Assembly: GCA_030278955.1 (NCBI GenBank)
Contig: JAOANR010000008.1
Coordinates: 44,189,301-44,253,300, forward strand
Length of the DNA: 64,000 nt
Direction of reading: 5' to 3'
From: Hygrophila difformis
Taxonomy: Eukaryota > Streptophyta > Magnoliopsida > Lamiales > Acanthaceae
Below the pieces are notes generated by a model, which saw nothing but the letters and a program-made list of their open reading frames with translations, had not been told where the DNA came from and did no database searches. Below, piece after piece: positions 1 through 10,210 of this stretch. Position numbers and translations under genes: made by a program. Numbering within the stretch: position 1 is the first letter of the stretch; every line of letters begins with the position of its first letter.

Positions 1-30
1 ATAATAGTAGTAGCTTTAAAAATTTTCCGG

Positions 31-42
31 GCTCTGATACCA
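31..42 (-). promoter_or_regulatory. primer-binding site, initiator tRNA-Met type
   Basis: On the minus strand this reads TGGTATCAGAGC, the standard plant retrotransposon site complementary to the 3' end of initiator tRNA-Met. It is three bases from the LTR end. The same site recurs at 7081-7092 and 14115-14126. It shows that the elements in 1-16921 are transcribed from the minus strand. Confidence 0.9.
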
Positions 43-713
43 ACTTGTAACACCCCGGATTTGATAACCCAGGCCGGGATGTCACCGCCGCAATTCCCTA
101 GTAAGACACGGCTTCCCGAGCTTGCTAAGGAAATGCAAGGCTTGTGGGTATGAAAAAGATTTAAAAACATTTCAAGATTTAGTCCGGAAATTTATAATAC
201 TTAATACGATAGTAGAAATTATCACGTACGGAAAATAAATAAAGTAAGTGCAGCGGAAAGTAAAATCACGGCCAACATGGCCAAATCCTCGGGTTTAACA
301 GACCCGGTAAAAACAGTACGATGCAGAAATTTAAAATGTCCATTATGATTTCCCCCAAGTGCATATGCAATGCGTCACTCGACGTACTCTGTAAGAAAAA
401 GAAATGACAACGGTTGTCAGTATAAAAATATACTGAGTAAGTTAATCCCTAACTAACAAATAAAAGGGATTACAAGTGTTTAAACTAAAGATTTCGCTTA
501 TCGTACGGGAATTTAAAAATACATGATTTATTAGCAGCGGAAAATCATGATTAAAGAACTTAATTTAAAAAGCGAAATTTAAAGCATAATTTAAGATGCA
601 TAAAATTTAAATACGTAATTAAAGACAGGATAAATACGATTTAAGCATAATGAAACACTCACACGAGTCTTTTACTTTTCATCCCGTAAACTAAGAAGAG
701 GACACCATACCGG

Positions 714-963
714 GAGATCACTAACGAGGCAATCTCAACATAGGACCACTAACGAGGCAGTCCAAACAATGGGAGACCACTAACGAGGCAGTCTCAAAGA
801 TAGTAGGACCACTAACGAGGCGATCCAAAAAGATAGTAGGACCACTAACGAGGCGATCCAAAAAGATAGTAGGACCACTAACGAGGCGATCCACAAATAC
901 AGCGCGCGAGATCACTAACGAGGCAATCTCAGATAGTAAGGAGACCACTAACGAGGCAGTCTC
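714..963 (-). repeat. array of eight short hairpins with constant loop (in LTR L1)
   Basis: Eight near-regular units each carry the core CACTAACGAGGC (minus strand GCCTCGTTAGTG) flanked by inverted arms. The arms differ between units but stay complementary: GAGAT/ATCTC, GAGAC/GTCTC, GGAC/GTCC, and GGATC/GGTCC with a G·U pair on the minus strand. On the minus (element-sense) strand every unit pairs with G·U wobbles and leaves a 7-nt loop CTCGTTA. On the plus strand the same positions would be C·A mismatches. Identical arrays occur at 7764-8013 and 14798-15047, and 7-unit versions at 22751-22967 and 29663-29879. Confidence 0.85.
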
Positions 964-1119
964 AAAGATAATGATAGTATGAAGATCGGCTCAGCCTAGT
1001 GAACGGGATTTTTCGAAAGTTCGTATTTCAAAGTTATCAAAGGATCGATATCGCGTTTTCATAGTTCGAGTTTTCTCAAGTTCGAAAAATCCTATTCGAG
1101 GCAGTTCACGCCTTTCTTA

Positions 1120-1870
1120 ATTTAAAATTCGTTTTTCCTCCAAAAATTCTGAAACTTGGCCAGTAATTCAAAAACACACACACGAACAACTTTCATGTTT
1201 TAAGTTTTTGGAAATAAGGTTCCGAAGTGAGTTGAAATTTGAGTTTATTGCAAGGAATAATTTACGTCTTAAAAACTGTTTTCGTCACAGGTTCGTGTAA
1301 CGCCGATTAAAAATTCATTTCAAAACCAATCGATGTGAAATTTTTACAGTAACTACACGACACATTAAGGAACAACTTTCATGTTTTAAGTTTTTGGAAA
1401 TAATGAATTCTTGGTACTCAAAAATCGTGTGCAACACACTGCATACTCATGGCCCTTAAAACGAATTCAAAACAGTTCTAAAAACTTGGCCGATTGACAT
1501 ATCAAATGAACACCAAAATTCGTGAAATTTTGTAGGCATAATCTAGACACAATTATCTACAACTTTTGTTTAGAAATGCAAAGTTAAATCATTCGAAAAA
1601 TGGGTGAAAAACATGCATCAAGTTGAATGAAGGATTCTGTCACAGATTTAAAACGTTCGGTTTGTTACAGAAAGTTCATGGCGAAAATTGGGATAGCAAA
1701 ACTTAATGTCAATGGCTGAAATTTGAACACAAGATAGATAAAGGTGTTAGGAACAACTTTTATGTTGAAAAGTTTTCGGTTTGAATTCCCGAAGGTCGAG
1801 TTTTTGGCGAGTCTTTAAAATTGGACGAAAATAGGGTTTTTGAAAACCGATTTTTGTTACAAGCCTATAT
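1120..1870. repeat. four degenerate ~190-bp tandem repeats inside the LTR
   Basis: The phrase ACAACTTT(C/T)ATGTTTTAAG or a decayed form recurs near 1184, 1370, 1557 and 1751, at 186-194 bp spacing. A GTGAAATTT motif lies upstream in several units. The same four blocks are found in all five LTR copies. No coding potential is seen. Confidence 0.6.
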
Positions 1871-2365
1871 CTCGAGATTTAAACAACAAACAACCGCAAA
1901 AATTTGTGAGTAAGGTGTTAACTTACTTAGAATGATGTTAGGGTCGCTGGATTGGGTTTCCGGATGTCCTAGGGTCACGACGAACGGCCAACTTCTCCGA
2001 TCGCTTTTTGTTCGTTTTCCGACGTGAAATCGTAGTAAGGAAATAATGTTAGAATTCGAGTTTCAGAGATCTATGGACGAATTGAAACATTGCACAATGG
2101 CTTACCAAGAGTCTAGAGGGCAGGGCTTGGTTCCTTTTGCCTTGTCGTCGCCGGAATACTCGCCGGAAAGTGGATTCGGAGGGATTTTGGACTTGGAGAG
2201 AAAATTGAGGGTGGAGGCTGGTATGTTTCTGAAAACTTAGGGTTTGGGACGCCCTATTACCGTCCTATAGCCTTCCCTAAGGCTGGGATTCGGTTGCCAT
2301 GGTTAGGGGTATGGTTTTTGGCAAGAAAATCACCATGGAAGGAAAGTTTACACTTTCAGCACCTC

Positions 2366-2520
2366 TGGCGCGCTGGTGGCGCGCACCTAAGCTTTTGTCC
2401 GCGCGGAGCACGCGTGCCAGGCCTGGCGTCGCGACGCCCTTGGCCGCGCGGTGGCCGCGCGGCGGCGCGCGGAGAGCGCGGGCCGGCCGGACCGGCCGGT
2501 TCGGCTCCGCGTGTTCCGTC
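2366..2520. repeat. GC-rich palindromic island in the LTR
   Basis: About 150 bp of very high GC content, dense in GCGCGC, CCGCGCGG and CCGGCCGG palindromes, sits in an otherwise AT-rich LTR. A shorter relative occurs in the internal region near 3415-3475, where the block GCGCGGTGGCCGCGCG is shared. The right-hand copies (about 21195-21345 and 28125-28260) have lost or gained a few repeat units, as expected for slippage. Confidence 0.7.
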
Positions 2521-2837
2521 GGGTCTTCCCTCGCTTTCCCCTATCGGTTTTCTACGTGTTAGCTCGATTCTCTGGGGCGTCTTCGTTGCGGAATCTTCTC
2601 CTTAATCTTGTTACGAGTCCGGCTTATCGCTCGCAACATTTCCGGGTCCTACTTAGCCTAGTCTAAATTGGTTTCAACATCCCCTATCGTCCTTGTGGTC
2701 TAATTCGTGATGTATTTTGTGATTTATTTCGTGACTGAACTTAGAAATTAGTTCTAAGCTGCCTACGTACCCTGTGAAGGGATCAAGTCATGACGTAGTT
2801 CAAAACAATTTGAATTTGTTTTTCCTCGGGTGTTACA

Positions 2838-2850
2838 TCCTCCCCCCCTT
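2838..2850 (-). promoter_or_regulatory. polypurine tract
   Basis: The minus strand reads AAGGGGGGGAGGA directly against the TGTAACA start of the LTR, the expected place and composition for the plus-strand primer. It is preceded by an 8-bp inverted repeat ACAGTTAT/ATAACTGT. Equivalent tracts lie at 9888-9900 (-), 20861-20873 (+) and 27778-27790 (+). Confidence 0.85.
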
Positions 2851-2860
2851 AAGAATACAG

Positions 2861-3160
2861 TTATGTCCCCATAACTGTGGTCGGGTCGTCTTGGAAGAGG
2901 GTAGGGTAACGTTGCCTCATGTCGGCTTCCAATTCCCAGGTTGCCGTCTCCGTCTCGTGGTTGGACCACAGGACCTTGACCATCTTTACAGTTTTATTCC
3001 TTGTCACCCTTTCCTTGTAGTCGAGTATTTGCACCGGGGTTTCTTCCTAGGTCAAGTCATCATCCAATTCGATTACGTCCGGTTGGAGTACATGCGACGT
3101 GTCGGGCACATACTTCTTTAGTTGGGGGTCGTGGAACACATTGTAGTCACGAGCAAACGG
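2861..3160 (-). pseudogene. integrase C-terminal/chromodomain remnant, copy 1
   Basis: Translation on the minus strand gives the tail of a Ty3/gypsy polyprotein. It has a VFH...KKYVPD stretch, then DVIELDDDLT, then the hallmark KVLWSNHETETATWE of the plant chromovirus chromodomain, ending just before the purine tract. An in-frame TAG at 3047-3049 breaks it. The right-hand copies keep a tyrosine codon there but have a different lesion upstream. The rest of integrase is absent. It shows that the element descends from an autonomous chromovirus of the Tekay group. Confidence 0.8.
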
Positions 3161-3602
3161 TGGTGGGGTCGTTAGTTAACATGCCGTTCTCATTTCCCTA
3201 CGGAGTTTCTTAGGGTCCCTAGGTATTTACGTCCCGGGGGTTTCCTGTAGTCATGCGAAAGGAGGGCGTGAGGCAATTCCGCCGTCCTTGCCCGGAATAA
3301 TGCCAGGCGATGCTCCCTGTCGACGTATTTCCCTGTCAATGTATGCCCGGGTTCAGCGAGGAGCGTATAGCGAAAGAGATTGAGCAGAACAGGAAAGATA
3401 AAACTCCACCCGGGTCCCGCGCGGTGGCCGCGCGTTGGCGCGCGGGGAGCGCGCGGCAACCCCTGTTCGAAAAAAATAGGGCTCGCGCTCCGCGCGAGCC
3501 ACTTCCCCCATTTCTCATCCGAGAACACACCCCCAATTCTCTCTAAATCCGGCGAGTTACCTTCCTTTTTGCTCGATTTCGACTTCAATTTCACTCATCC
3601 AG

Positions 3603-4223
3603 GTACGATTCTACTAGACCCACTCCCTAATTTCAACTTTTATGTTTTGAATGATTCGATTTGTGAAGAGATTTAGGAAATTAGGGTTTGTGTACAAAAA
3701 TTGGGGGTTTATGATTTTTAGGCTTGATTTGTGCAATTTAGCAAGTGTATGTGGCAATTGTTGTTACTCTTGTTGCCTTGCCTATGTTTATGTTATAATG
3801 TGTTTATGTTTTTGGCAAATTCTTGTTGAATTCGAATCCTTAGAAAGGCTATGAAGTTACTGGTGCTTGGTTGCTGTTGGGGTGTGATTATTGGTTTGTT
3901 CCCTCGTTGTTTAGTGCTGTAGGATTTGCCGTATTGTTATTAGAATGATTGTTTCGTTCTGTGGGCGATTCCGTGTGTTGTTAGTAACTTAGGTTTTGGT
4001 TTATTGTGCACATAACGTGTTCGACGAAATGCCACATAGGGTTTAGGCACTAGTTTTAGCATATTATTTGTCTAGGTCACCTCCTGGTTGGTCTTAGTAA
4101 ACGGTAGGATTTGTTGTTCTTACGGTACATTCACGTTGGAACTATATATTAATGCCCTATTCGTATTTTCGCTTGACTTCTGTGTGGGACTTAGCCTTAT
4201 AATTGGTGTTTGGTAACTTGCAG
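3603..4223 (+). other. predicted 5'UTR intron of the antisense gene
   Basis: The donor CAG/GTACGA and acceptor CTTGCAG/GATG bracket a T-rich stretch of 621 bp. Both sites are kept in all four copies: 10653-11273 (+), 19500-20121 (-) and 26417-27038 (-). An intron on the antisense strand is compatible with retrotransposition, because the sense genomic RNA would not splice it. No transcript evidence is available here. Confidence 0.55.
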
Positions 4224-4224
4224 G

Positions 4225-5559
4225 ATGTTGCTCTTTTTGTGGGTCGTTTTGGCGTCTCTCATGTGTCCTCCGAGGACTAGGAGACGGGTTGCTGATGAGG
4301 CTGGCCCCAGTCATGCTGCTCCGGCGATGCCGGATTTCGACGAGAGCGAGTCAGAGGAGGATGAGGCGCAGAGGGGCCCGCGTCTCAGGGGCCTCCCGGA
4401 CGAGGTGCGTCCTCACCGGCATGATAGGTTCCGGTTTAGGACGAGGGCTGCCCAGGACTTTTATTTCGACGAGCTTCGTCGAAACAGGTCTTACGTCCCT
4501 GAGAGAGGCATATATCCTCTTCATATGGGCGATGACAGGGTCAGTGCGGTCTTGGAGTATTTACAGTGGACTGGTCTGGCACGTCACCCCGAGGGCGTCG
4601 CCTCCGGTTATTTGGCTATGGAGGTTATTGCCAACATCGGCGGTCTCGGGGAGGGTGACGATCTATCCCGGGTATGGGTCCGTGGTCGCTATCTCGACTT
4701 CAGTGCTCGGGCGATCAACATCTATTTTGGCTTGCCCGACGATGGCGTGTTCCGGCCCCAGCCTGAGGGGCGCGTTCTTGCTCCTGCGTGGAACACCTTA
4801 TGCACCCTAGTGCCTCCTGCGTTCGAGCACAGTCATGAGCTTCGTTTGACGTCGATGGACTCCCCTTGGCGAGAGCTCGCTCAGCTATGGTTCGGGCGTG
4901 TCCGGCCGATGTCCCGGAGCCACATTGTCTTGGACCACGTCTACGAGACCATTTGCTTCATCGCGCGGGACGGTAGGGTGAATGTAGGGGCTTGCATCGA
5001 GGACAACTTGCGGGGTATGCGCAGAGGACGAGGGAGCAGGGTGATTACCCATGTTCACCTCATCTGTGGGTTGTGCGCGGCACAGGGGATTCGCACTACA
5101 CCGGAGACAGATCCGTACGACCTAGCACCTGGTCGTTGCTACCGTATTCCGTCTTATGCTGAGCGGCGTAGCGCCTTACGTCGTGGGGCTCCACGTGCTG
5201 TACTTCGCCCGCAGCCTGATGACAGCGGCCTGATCCTCGTTGTACCACCGGAGCAGCCACCCCCTCCTCCAGTGGTTCCACCTCCTGCTGGGGCACCTCC
5301 TGCCGTGGCACCTCAGGGGCAGGAGATGATTCAGATGCTGCAGATGATGCAGGAGATGCGGGTCGGTATGGACGCCGGGTTTGCAGCTGGGCAGGCTCGT
5401 TATGACGCCCTTGACGCTAGGTTGGACCTTTATCAGACCCGCATGGACTCGTTTGCTACGAGGCAGGCTCAGCAGCAGGCCACCATGTCCGACACGTACG
5501 CCTATGTGCGGCAGATGGACGACTTCATGCGCCGACAGTTCCCGCCTCCCGATCAGTGA
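4225..5559 (+). CDS. antisense ORF, putative plant transposon protein-like, copy 1
   Basis: This ORF runs opposite to the retrotransposon. I place the start at 4225 because a 3' splice site (ttgcag) ends at 4223 and a matching donor (CCAG/GTACG) lies at 3602/3603, so the ATG at 4210 falls in an intron of 3603-4223. The 444-aa product has a hydrophobic N-terminus, a basic RTRRR, and an acidic DESESEED patch near residue 38. A folded core of about 70-290 includes VWVRGRYLDFSARAIN near 150, which matches my memory of the putative plant transposon protein domain. A proline-rich linker starts near 340, and the Met/Gln-rich C-terminus looks coiled-coil. Function is unknown. It is intact in three of four copies. 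Confidence 0.75.
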   Translation: MLLFLWVVLASLMCPPRTRRRVADEAGPSHAAPAMPDFDESESEEDEAQRGPRLRGLPDEVRPHRHDRFRFRTRAAQDFYFDELRRNRSYVPERGIYPLHMGDDRVSAVLEYLQWTGLARHPEGVASGYLAMEVIANIGGLGEGDDLSRVWVRGRYLDFSARAINIYFGLPDDGVFRPQPEGRVLAPAWNTLCTLVPPAFEHSHELRLTSMDSPWRELAQLWFGRVRPMSRSHIVLDHVYETICFIARDGRVNVGACIEDNLRGMRRGRGSRVITHVHLICGLCAAQGIRTTPETDPYDLAPGRCYRIPSYAERRSALRRGAPRAVLRPQPDDSGLILVVPPEQPPPPPVVPPPAGAPPAVAPQGQEMIQMLQMMQEMRVGMDAGFAAGQARYDALDARLDLYQTRMDSFATRQAQQQATMSDTYAYVRQMDDFMRRQFPPPDQ

Positions 5560-6080
5560 TGTCTCCCTTTGGTTTCGTGTTTTCGTTTAGGTTTTGCGTT
5601 TAGACGTACCTTGTTTAGGCTCCTCCTTATGAGAACGTTTCTGTTGTCTGGGATTTATATTTTCGTTATGTTGTTGCTTAGTTAGGTGCTTGACATGTGT
5701 TAGTTGTTTGCTGTTGTTTAGAACCATGGTTTAATTGTTCTGTCCATTTTATGGTTTGAGATGTTCTGGATTTACTGTTACCTTCCTATCGCATCTACAT
5801 GTGTGTGGGTTGCCCAACAATACTTGCACTGTTGCTTGACTAAACCGCTTCAAGGAACTTAGATAAACTAGTGTGATAAGGTATAAGGGGTAGAGTTTAT
5901 ATGTTAAATAAATAGCTGCTTGCAAGGGGAAAATTTTATTGAATGAAGATTAGTCTTTTAATAGGTATCAATTTATTGGGGTTTTCTTGTAAAGGTTGCT
6001 GGAATTTATTTATTTATATGTACGTATTTTATTATCTTTATTATTATTATTTCCATTGTTATTTTTATATTTTTATTTTC

Positions 6081-6082
<2 letters not shown>

Positions 6083-6118
<36 letters not shown>

Positions 6119-6134
6119 TATTTTTGTTTTTATG

Positions 6135-6167
<33 letters not shown>

Positions 6168-6168
6168 T
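6083..6168. repeat. ATT microsatellite
   Basis: An interrupted (ATT)n run lies between the convergent 125-aa and antisense ORFs. Length differs between copies (13132-13200, 17580-17641, 24478-24545) and is the main size difference between left units, which are 7050 and 7034 bp. Confidence 0.95.
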
Positions 6169-6380
6169 TTTTTTTTTTAAAAAAATCTGTTCGGTTTTTT
6201 TTTTTTTTTTTTCTTTTTTTGTAGGTTTCCCTCCTTGATTATGGTAGTTAAAGAACTAAATGAAATGCATGAAATAAATTTAAATAGGCTTGTATTTTAT
6301 TACTCAAGAATTTTGGTTTACAAGCATTCGAAATAGAAATAGCAATGGTGCATCAGTATGGATCCCTAAATCTAGGGTGA

Positions 6381-6758
6381 CTAGGCAGGTATATCCTCGA
6401 TGGGATCGTCCTCGTCACTGGATATGTCAATGGGAATGGGCGTCCCCACCGGGCTCGGGCTCGGAGGGAAGATGTCGGCCTCTAGGCCCAGTAGCTCAGC
6501 TGCTAAGTGTCCTATTTGCATCATCAGTTCGTTATCCTTGTTTTGGAGCGCAACCACTAGTGTTTGGAGTTCGGCGACTTGGGCCTTGAGTTGGGTTATT
6601 TCGTGATGGTCAGCTTCCCTAAGATTTCTCAGATAGTCCACGTTACTCTCTAGATGCCCCACTCGAGCTTTGAAGTGATTGACATGCTGTTGGGACTCGA
6701 GGTATGCATTGGTCAGTTTCATCATCAGGTTGGTCATGTTCGCGTTCGGTTCGGCCAT
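6381..6758 (-). CDS. 125-aa coiled-coil protein with acidic tail, copy 1
   Basis: This small ORF lies just downstream of the PBS in the sense orientation, where gag would normally be. The protein starts MAEPNANMTN and has a heptad-like stretch rich in Leu, Val and Gln (about residues 25-95), predicted to be a coiled coil. A Pro/Ser linker and an acidic end with IPIDISSDEDD near residue 107 follow; this resembles a SUMO-interacting motif with flanking acidic and Ser residues. I recognise no named family. The frame is intact in all four copies, with one variable residue (Ala here, Gly in the right-hand copies) before AELLG. It may be a reduced gag-like or RNA-binding factor, but that is inference. 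Confidence 0.65.
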   Translation of the reverse strand: MAEPNANMTNLMMKLTNAYLESQQHVNHFKARVGHLESNVDYLRNLREADHHEITQLKAQVAELQTLVVALQNKDNELMMQIGHLAAELLGLEADIFPPSPSPVGTPIPIDISSDEDDPIEDIPA

Positions 6759-7095
6759 CTATTGTCGACAAGGGAGGTTAGAGTTAGATGTTTTTCAGGC
6801 AAAGTTAAGATATGCATAATTTAATTCTATATGCAACATGCAAGTGCAAGTCCCTTCCCCCATAAAATTTTAGTTTAAAATAAATTGCTAAGGGTTGGGC
6901 CTCTATAGTGGGCCAAAATTTAATATTTCTTGGGCTAAGATTTGGGCTATGTAAAAAGGATTATAGATTTTTGGGCTAAACATAGTACTAGTAGTCAAAT
7001 AAATAAATTTTAGAAGAAATATTACTTGGGCTTAAAAATATTGGTTTAAAATAATAGTAGTAGCTTTAAAAATTTTCCGGGCTCTGATACCAACT

Positions 7096-9887
7096 TGTAA
7101 CACCCCGGATTTGATAACCCAGGCCGGGATGTCACCGCCGCAATTCCCTAGTAAGACACGGCTTCCCGAGCTTGCTAAGGAAATGCAAGGCTTGTGGGTA
7201 TGAAAAAGATTTAAAAACATTTCAAGATTTAGTCCGGAAATTTATAATACTTAATACGATAGTAGAAATTATCACGTACGGAAAATAAATAAAGTAAGTG
7301 CAGCGGAAAGTAAAATCACGGCCAACATGGCCAAATCCTCGGGTTTAACAGACCCGGTAAAAACAGTACGATGCAGAAATTTAAAATGTCCATTATGATT
7401 TCCCCCAAGTGCATATGCAATGCGTCACTCGACGTACTCTGTAAGAAAAAGAAATGACAACGGTTGTCAGTATAAAAATATACTGAGTAAGTTAATCCCT
7501 AACTAACAAATAAAAGGGATTACAAGTGTTTAAACTAAAGATTTCGCTTATCGTACGGGAATTTAAAAATACATGATTTATTAGCAGCGGAAAATCATGA
7601 TTAAAGAACTTAATTTAAAAAGCGAAATTTAAAGCATAATTTAAGATGCATAAAATTTAAATACGTAATTAAAGACAGGATAAATACGATTTAAGCATAA
7701 TGAAACACTCACACGAGTCTTTTACTTTTCATCCCGTAAACTAAGAAGAGGACACCATACCGGGAGATCACTAACGAGGCAATCTCAACATAGGACCACT
7801 AACGAGGCAGTCCAAACAATGGGAGACCACTAACGAGGCAGTCTCAAAGATAGTAGGACCACTAACGAGGCGATCCAAAAAGATAGTAGGACCACTAACG
7901 AGGCGATCCAAAAAGATAGTAGGACCACTAACGAGGCGATCCACAAATACAGCGCGCGAGATCACTAACGAGGCAATCTCAGATAGTAAGGAGACCACTA
8001 ACGAGGCAGTCTCAAAGATAATGATAGTATGAAGATCGGCTCAGCCTAGTGAACGGGATTTTTCGAAAGTTCGTATTTCAAAGTTATCAAAGGATCGATA
8101 TCGCGTTTTCATAGTTCGAGTTTTCTCAAGTTCGAAAAATCCTATTCGAGGCAGTTCACGCCTTTCTTAATTTAAAATTCGTTTTTCCTCCAAAAATTCT
8201 GAAACTTGGCCAGTAATTCAAAAACACACACACGAACAACTTTCATGTTTTAAGTTTTTGGAAATAAGGTTCCGAAGTGAGTTGAAATTTGAGTTTATTG
8301 CAAGGAATAATTTACGTCTTAAAAACTGTTTTCGTCACAGGTTCGTGTAACGCCGATTAAAAATTCATTTCAAAACCAATCGATGTGAAATTTTTACAGT
8401 AACTACACGACACATTAAGGAACAACTTTCATGTTTTAAGTTTTTGGAAATAATGAATTCTTGGTACTCAAAAATCGTGTGCAACACACTGCATACTCAT
8501 GGCCCTTAAAACGAATTCAAAACAGTTCTAAAAACTTGGCCGATTGACATATCAAATGAACACCAAAATTCGTGAAATTTTGTAGGCATAATCTAGACAC
8601 AATTATCTACAACTTTTGTTTAGAAATGCAAAGTTAAATCATTCGAAAAATGGGTGAAAAACATGCATCAAGTTGAATGAAGGATTCTGTCACAGATTTA
8701 AAACGTTCGGTTTGTTACAGAAAGTTCATGGCGAAAATTGGGATAGCAAAACTTAATGTCAATGGCTGAAATTTGAACACAAGATAGATAAAGGTGTTAG
8801 GAACAACTTTTATGTTGAAAAGTTTTCGGTTTGAATTCCCGAAGGTCGAGTTTTTGGCGAGTCTTTAAAATTGGACGAAAATAGGGTTTTTGAAAACCGA
8901 TTTTTGTTACAAGCCTATATCTCGAGATTTAAACAACAAACAACCGCAAAAATTTGTGAGTAAGGTGTTAACTTACTTAGAATGATGTTAGGGTCGCTGG
9001 ATTGGGTTTCCGGATGTCCTAGGGTCACGACGAACGGCCAACTTCTCCGATCGCTTTTTGTTCGTTTTCCGACGTGAAATCGTAGTAAGGAAATAATGTT
9101 AGAATTCGAGTTTCAGAGATCTATGGACGAATTGAAACATTGCACAATGGCTTACCAAGAGTCTAGAGGGCAGGGCTTGGTTCCTTTTGCCTTGTCGTCG
9201 CCGGAATACTCGCCGGAAAGTGGATTCGGAGGGATTTTGGACTTGGAGAGAAAATTGAGGGTGGAGGCTGGTATGTTTCTGAAAACTTAGGGTTTGGGAC
9301 GCCCTATTACCGTCCTATAGCCTTCCCTAAGGCTGGGATTCGGTTGCCATGGTTAGGGGTATGGTTTTTGGCAAGAAAATCACCATGGAAGGAAAGTTTA
9401 CACTTTCAGCACCTCTGGCGCGCTGGTGGCGCGCACCTAAGCTTTTGTCCGCGCGGAGCACGCGTGCCAGGCCTGGCGTCGCGACGCCCTTGGCCGCGCG
9501 GTGGCCGCGCGGCGGCGCGCGGAGAGCGCGGGCCGGCCGGACCGGCCGGTTCGGCTCCGCGTGTTCCGTCGGGTCTTCCCTCGCTTTCCCCTATCGGTTT
9601 TCTACGTGTTAGCTCGATTCTCTGGGGCGTCTTCGTTGCGGAATCTTCTCCTTAATCTTGTTACGAGTCCGGCTTATCGCTCGCAACATTTCCGGGTCCT
9701 ACTTAGCCTAGTCTAAATTGGTTTCAACATCCCCTATCGTCCTTGTGGTCTAATTCGTGATGTATTTTGTGATTTATTTCGTGACTGAACTTAGAAATTA
9801 GTTCTAAGCTGCCTACGTACCCTGTGAAGGGATCAAGTCATGACGTAGTTCAAAACAATTTGAATTTGTTTTTCCTCGGGTGTTACA
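7096..9887 (-). repeat. LTR, copy L2
   Basis: A 2792-bp LTR shared between two tandem internal regions, with purine tract at 9888-9900 on one side and PBS at 7081-7092 on the other. It serves as 3' LTR of one unit and 5' LTR of the next. It carries an 8-unit hairpin array at 7764-8013. Confidence 0.9.
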
Positions 9888-9910
9888 TCCTCCCCCCCTT
9901 AAGAATACAG

Positions 9911-10210
9911 TTATGTCCCCATAACTGTGGTCGGGTCGTCTTGGAAGAGGGTAGGGTAACGTTGCCTCATGTCGGCTTCCAATTCCCAGGTTGCCGTCTC
10001 CGTCTCGTGGTTGGACCACAGGACCTTGACCATCTTTACAGTTTTATTCCTTGTCACCCTTTCCTTGTAGTCGAGTATTTGCACCGGGGTTTCTTCCTAG
10101 GTCAAGTCATCATCCAATTCGATTACGTCCGGTTGGAGTACATGCGACGTGTCGGGCACATACTTCTTTAGTTGGGGGTCGTGGAACACATTGTAGTCAC
10201 GAGCAAACGG
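9911..10210 (-). pseudogene. integrase C-terminal/chromodomain remnant, copy 2
   Basis: Same remnant as at 2861-3160, with the same in-frame TAG (10097-10099). The shared lesion shows that the stop predates the tandem duplication of copies 1 and 2. Confidence 0.8.

Larger units (their letters stand above)
46..2837 (-). repeat. LTR, copy L1 of the Tekay-like non-autonomous element
   Basis: This is a complete long terminal repeat of 2792 bp read on the minus strand. It begins TGTAACACCC at 2837 and ends GGTGTTACA at 46. A PBS lies immediately beyond one end (31-42) and a purine tract beyond the other (2838-2850), which fixes the boundaries. The TGTAACACCC terminus is typical of plant chromoviruses of the Tekay/Del type. 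I saw no base difference from L2 when reading the two side by side, so the duplication is recent or comes from the assembly. It contains a hairpin array, four degenerate ~190-bp repeats and a GC-rich island. Confidence 0.9.
2838..7095 (-). mobile_element. internal region of non-autonomous LTR retrotransposon, copy 1
   Basis: The region is bounded by a purine tract at 2838-2850 and a PBS at 7081-7092, both on the minus strand. From PBS to purine tract it holds the 125-aa sense ORF, an ATT microsatellite, the antisense ORF with its intron, and a broken chromodomain remnant. No gag, protease, RT or RNase H motif is present in any frame, so mobilisation would need proteins supplied in trans, presumably by a Tekay-type relative. 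Confidence 0.85.

Noticed and set aside
721..948. 75-codon minus-strand ORF with repeated RLVSGPTIF units
   Set aside because: It is a translation of the hairpin array, whose unit length happens to keep the frame. The constraint is on pairing, not on codons.
714..963. CRISPR-like array (repeats of about 20 bp with spacers)
   Set aside because: The spacers are not unique, repeats vary in their arms, and the array sits in a plant LTR repeated five times in the window.
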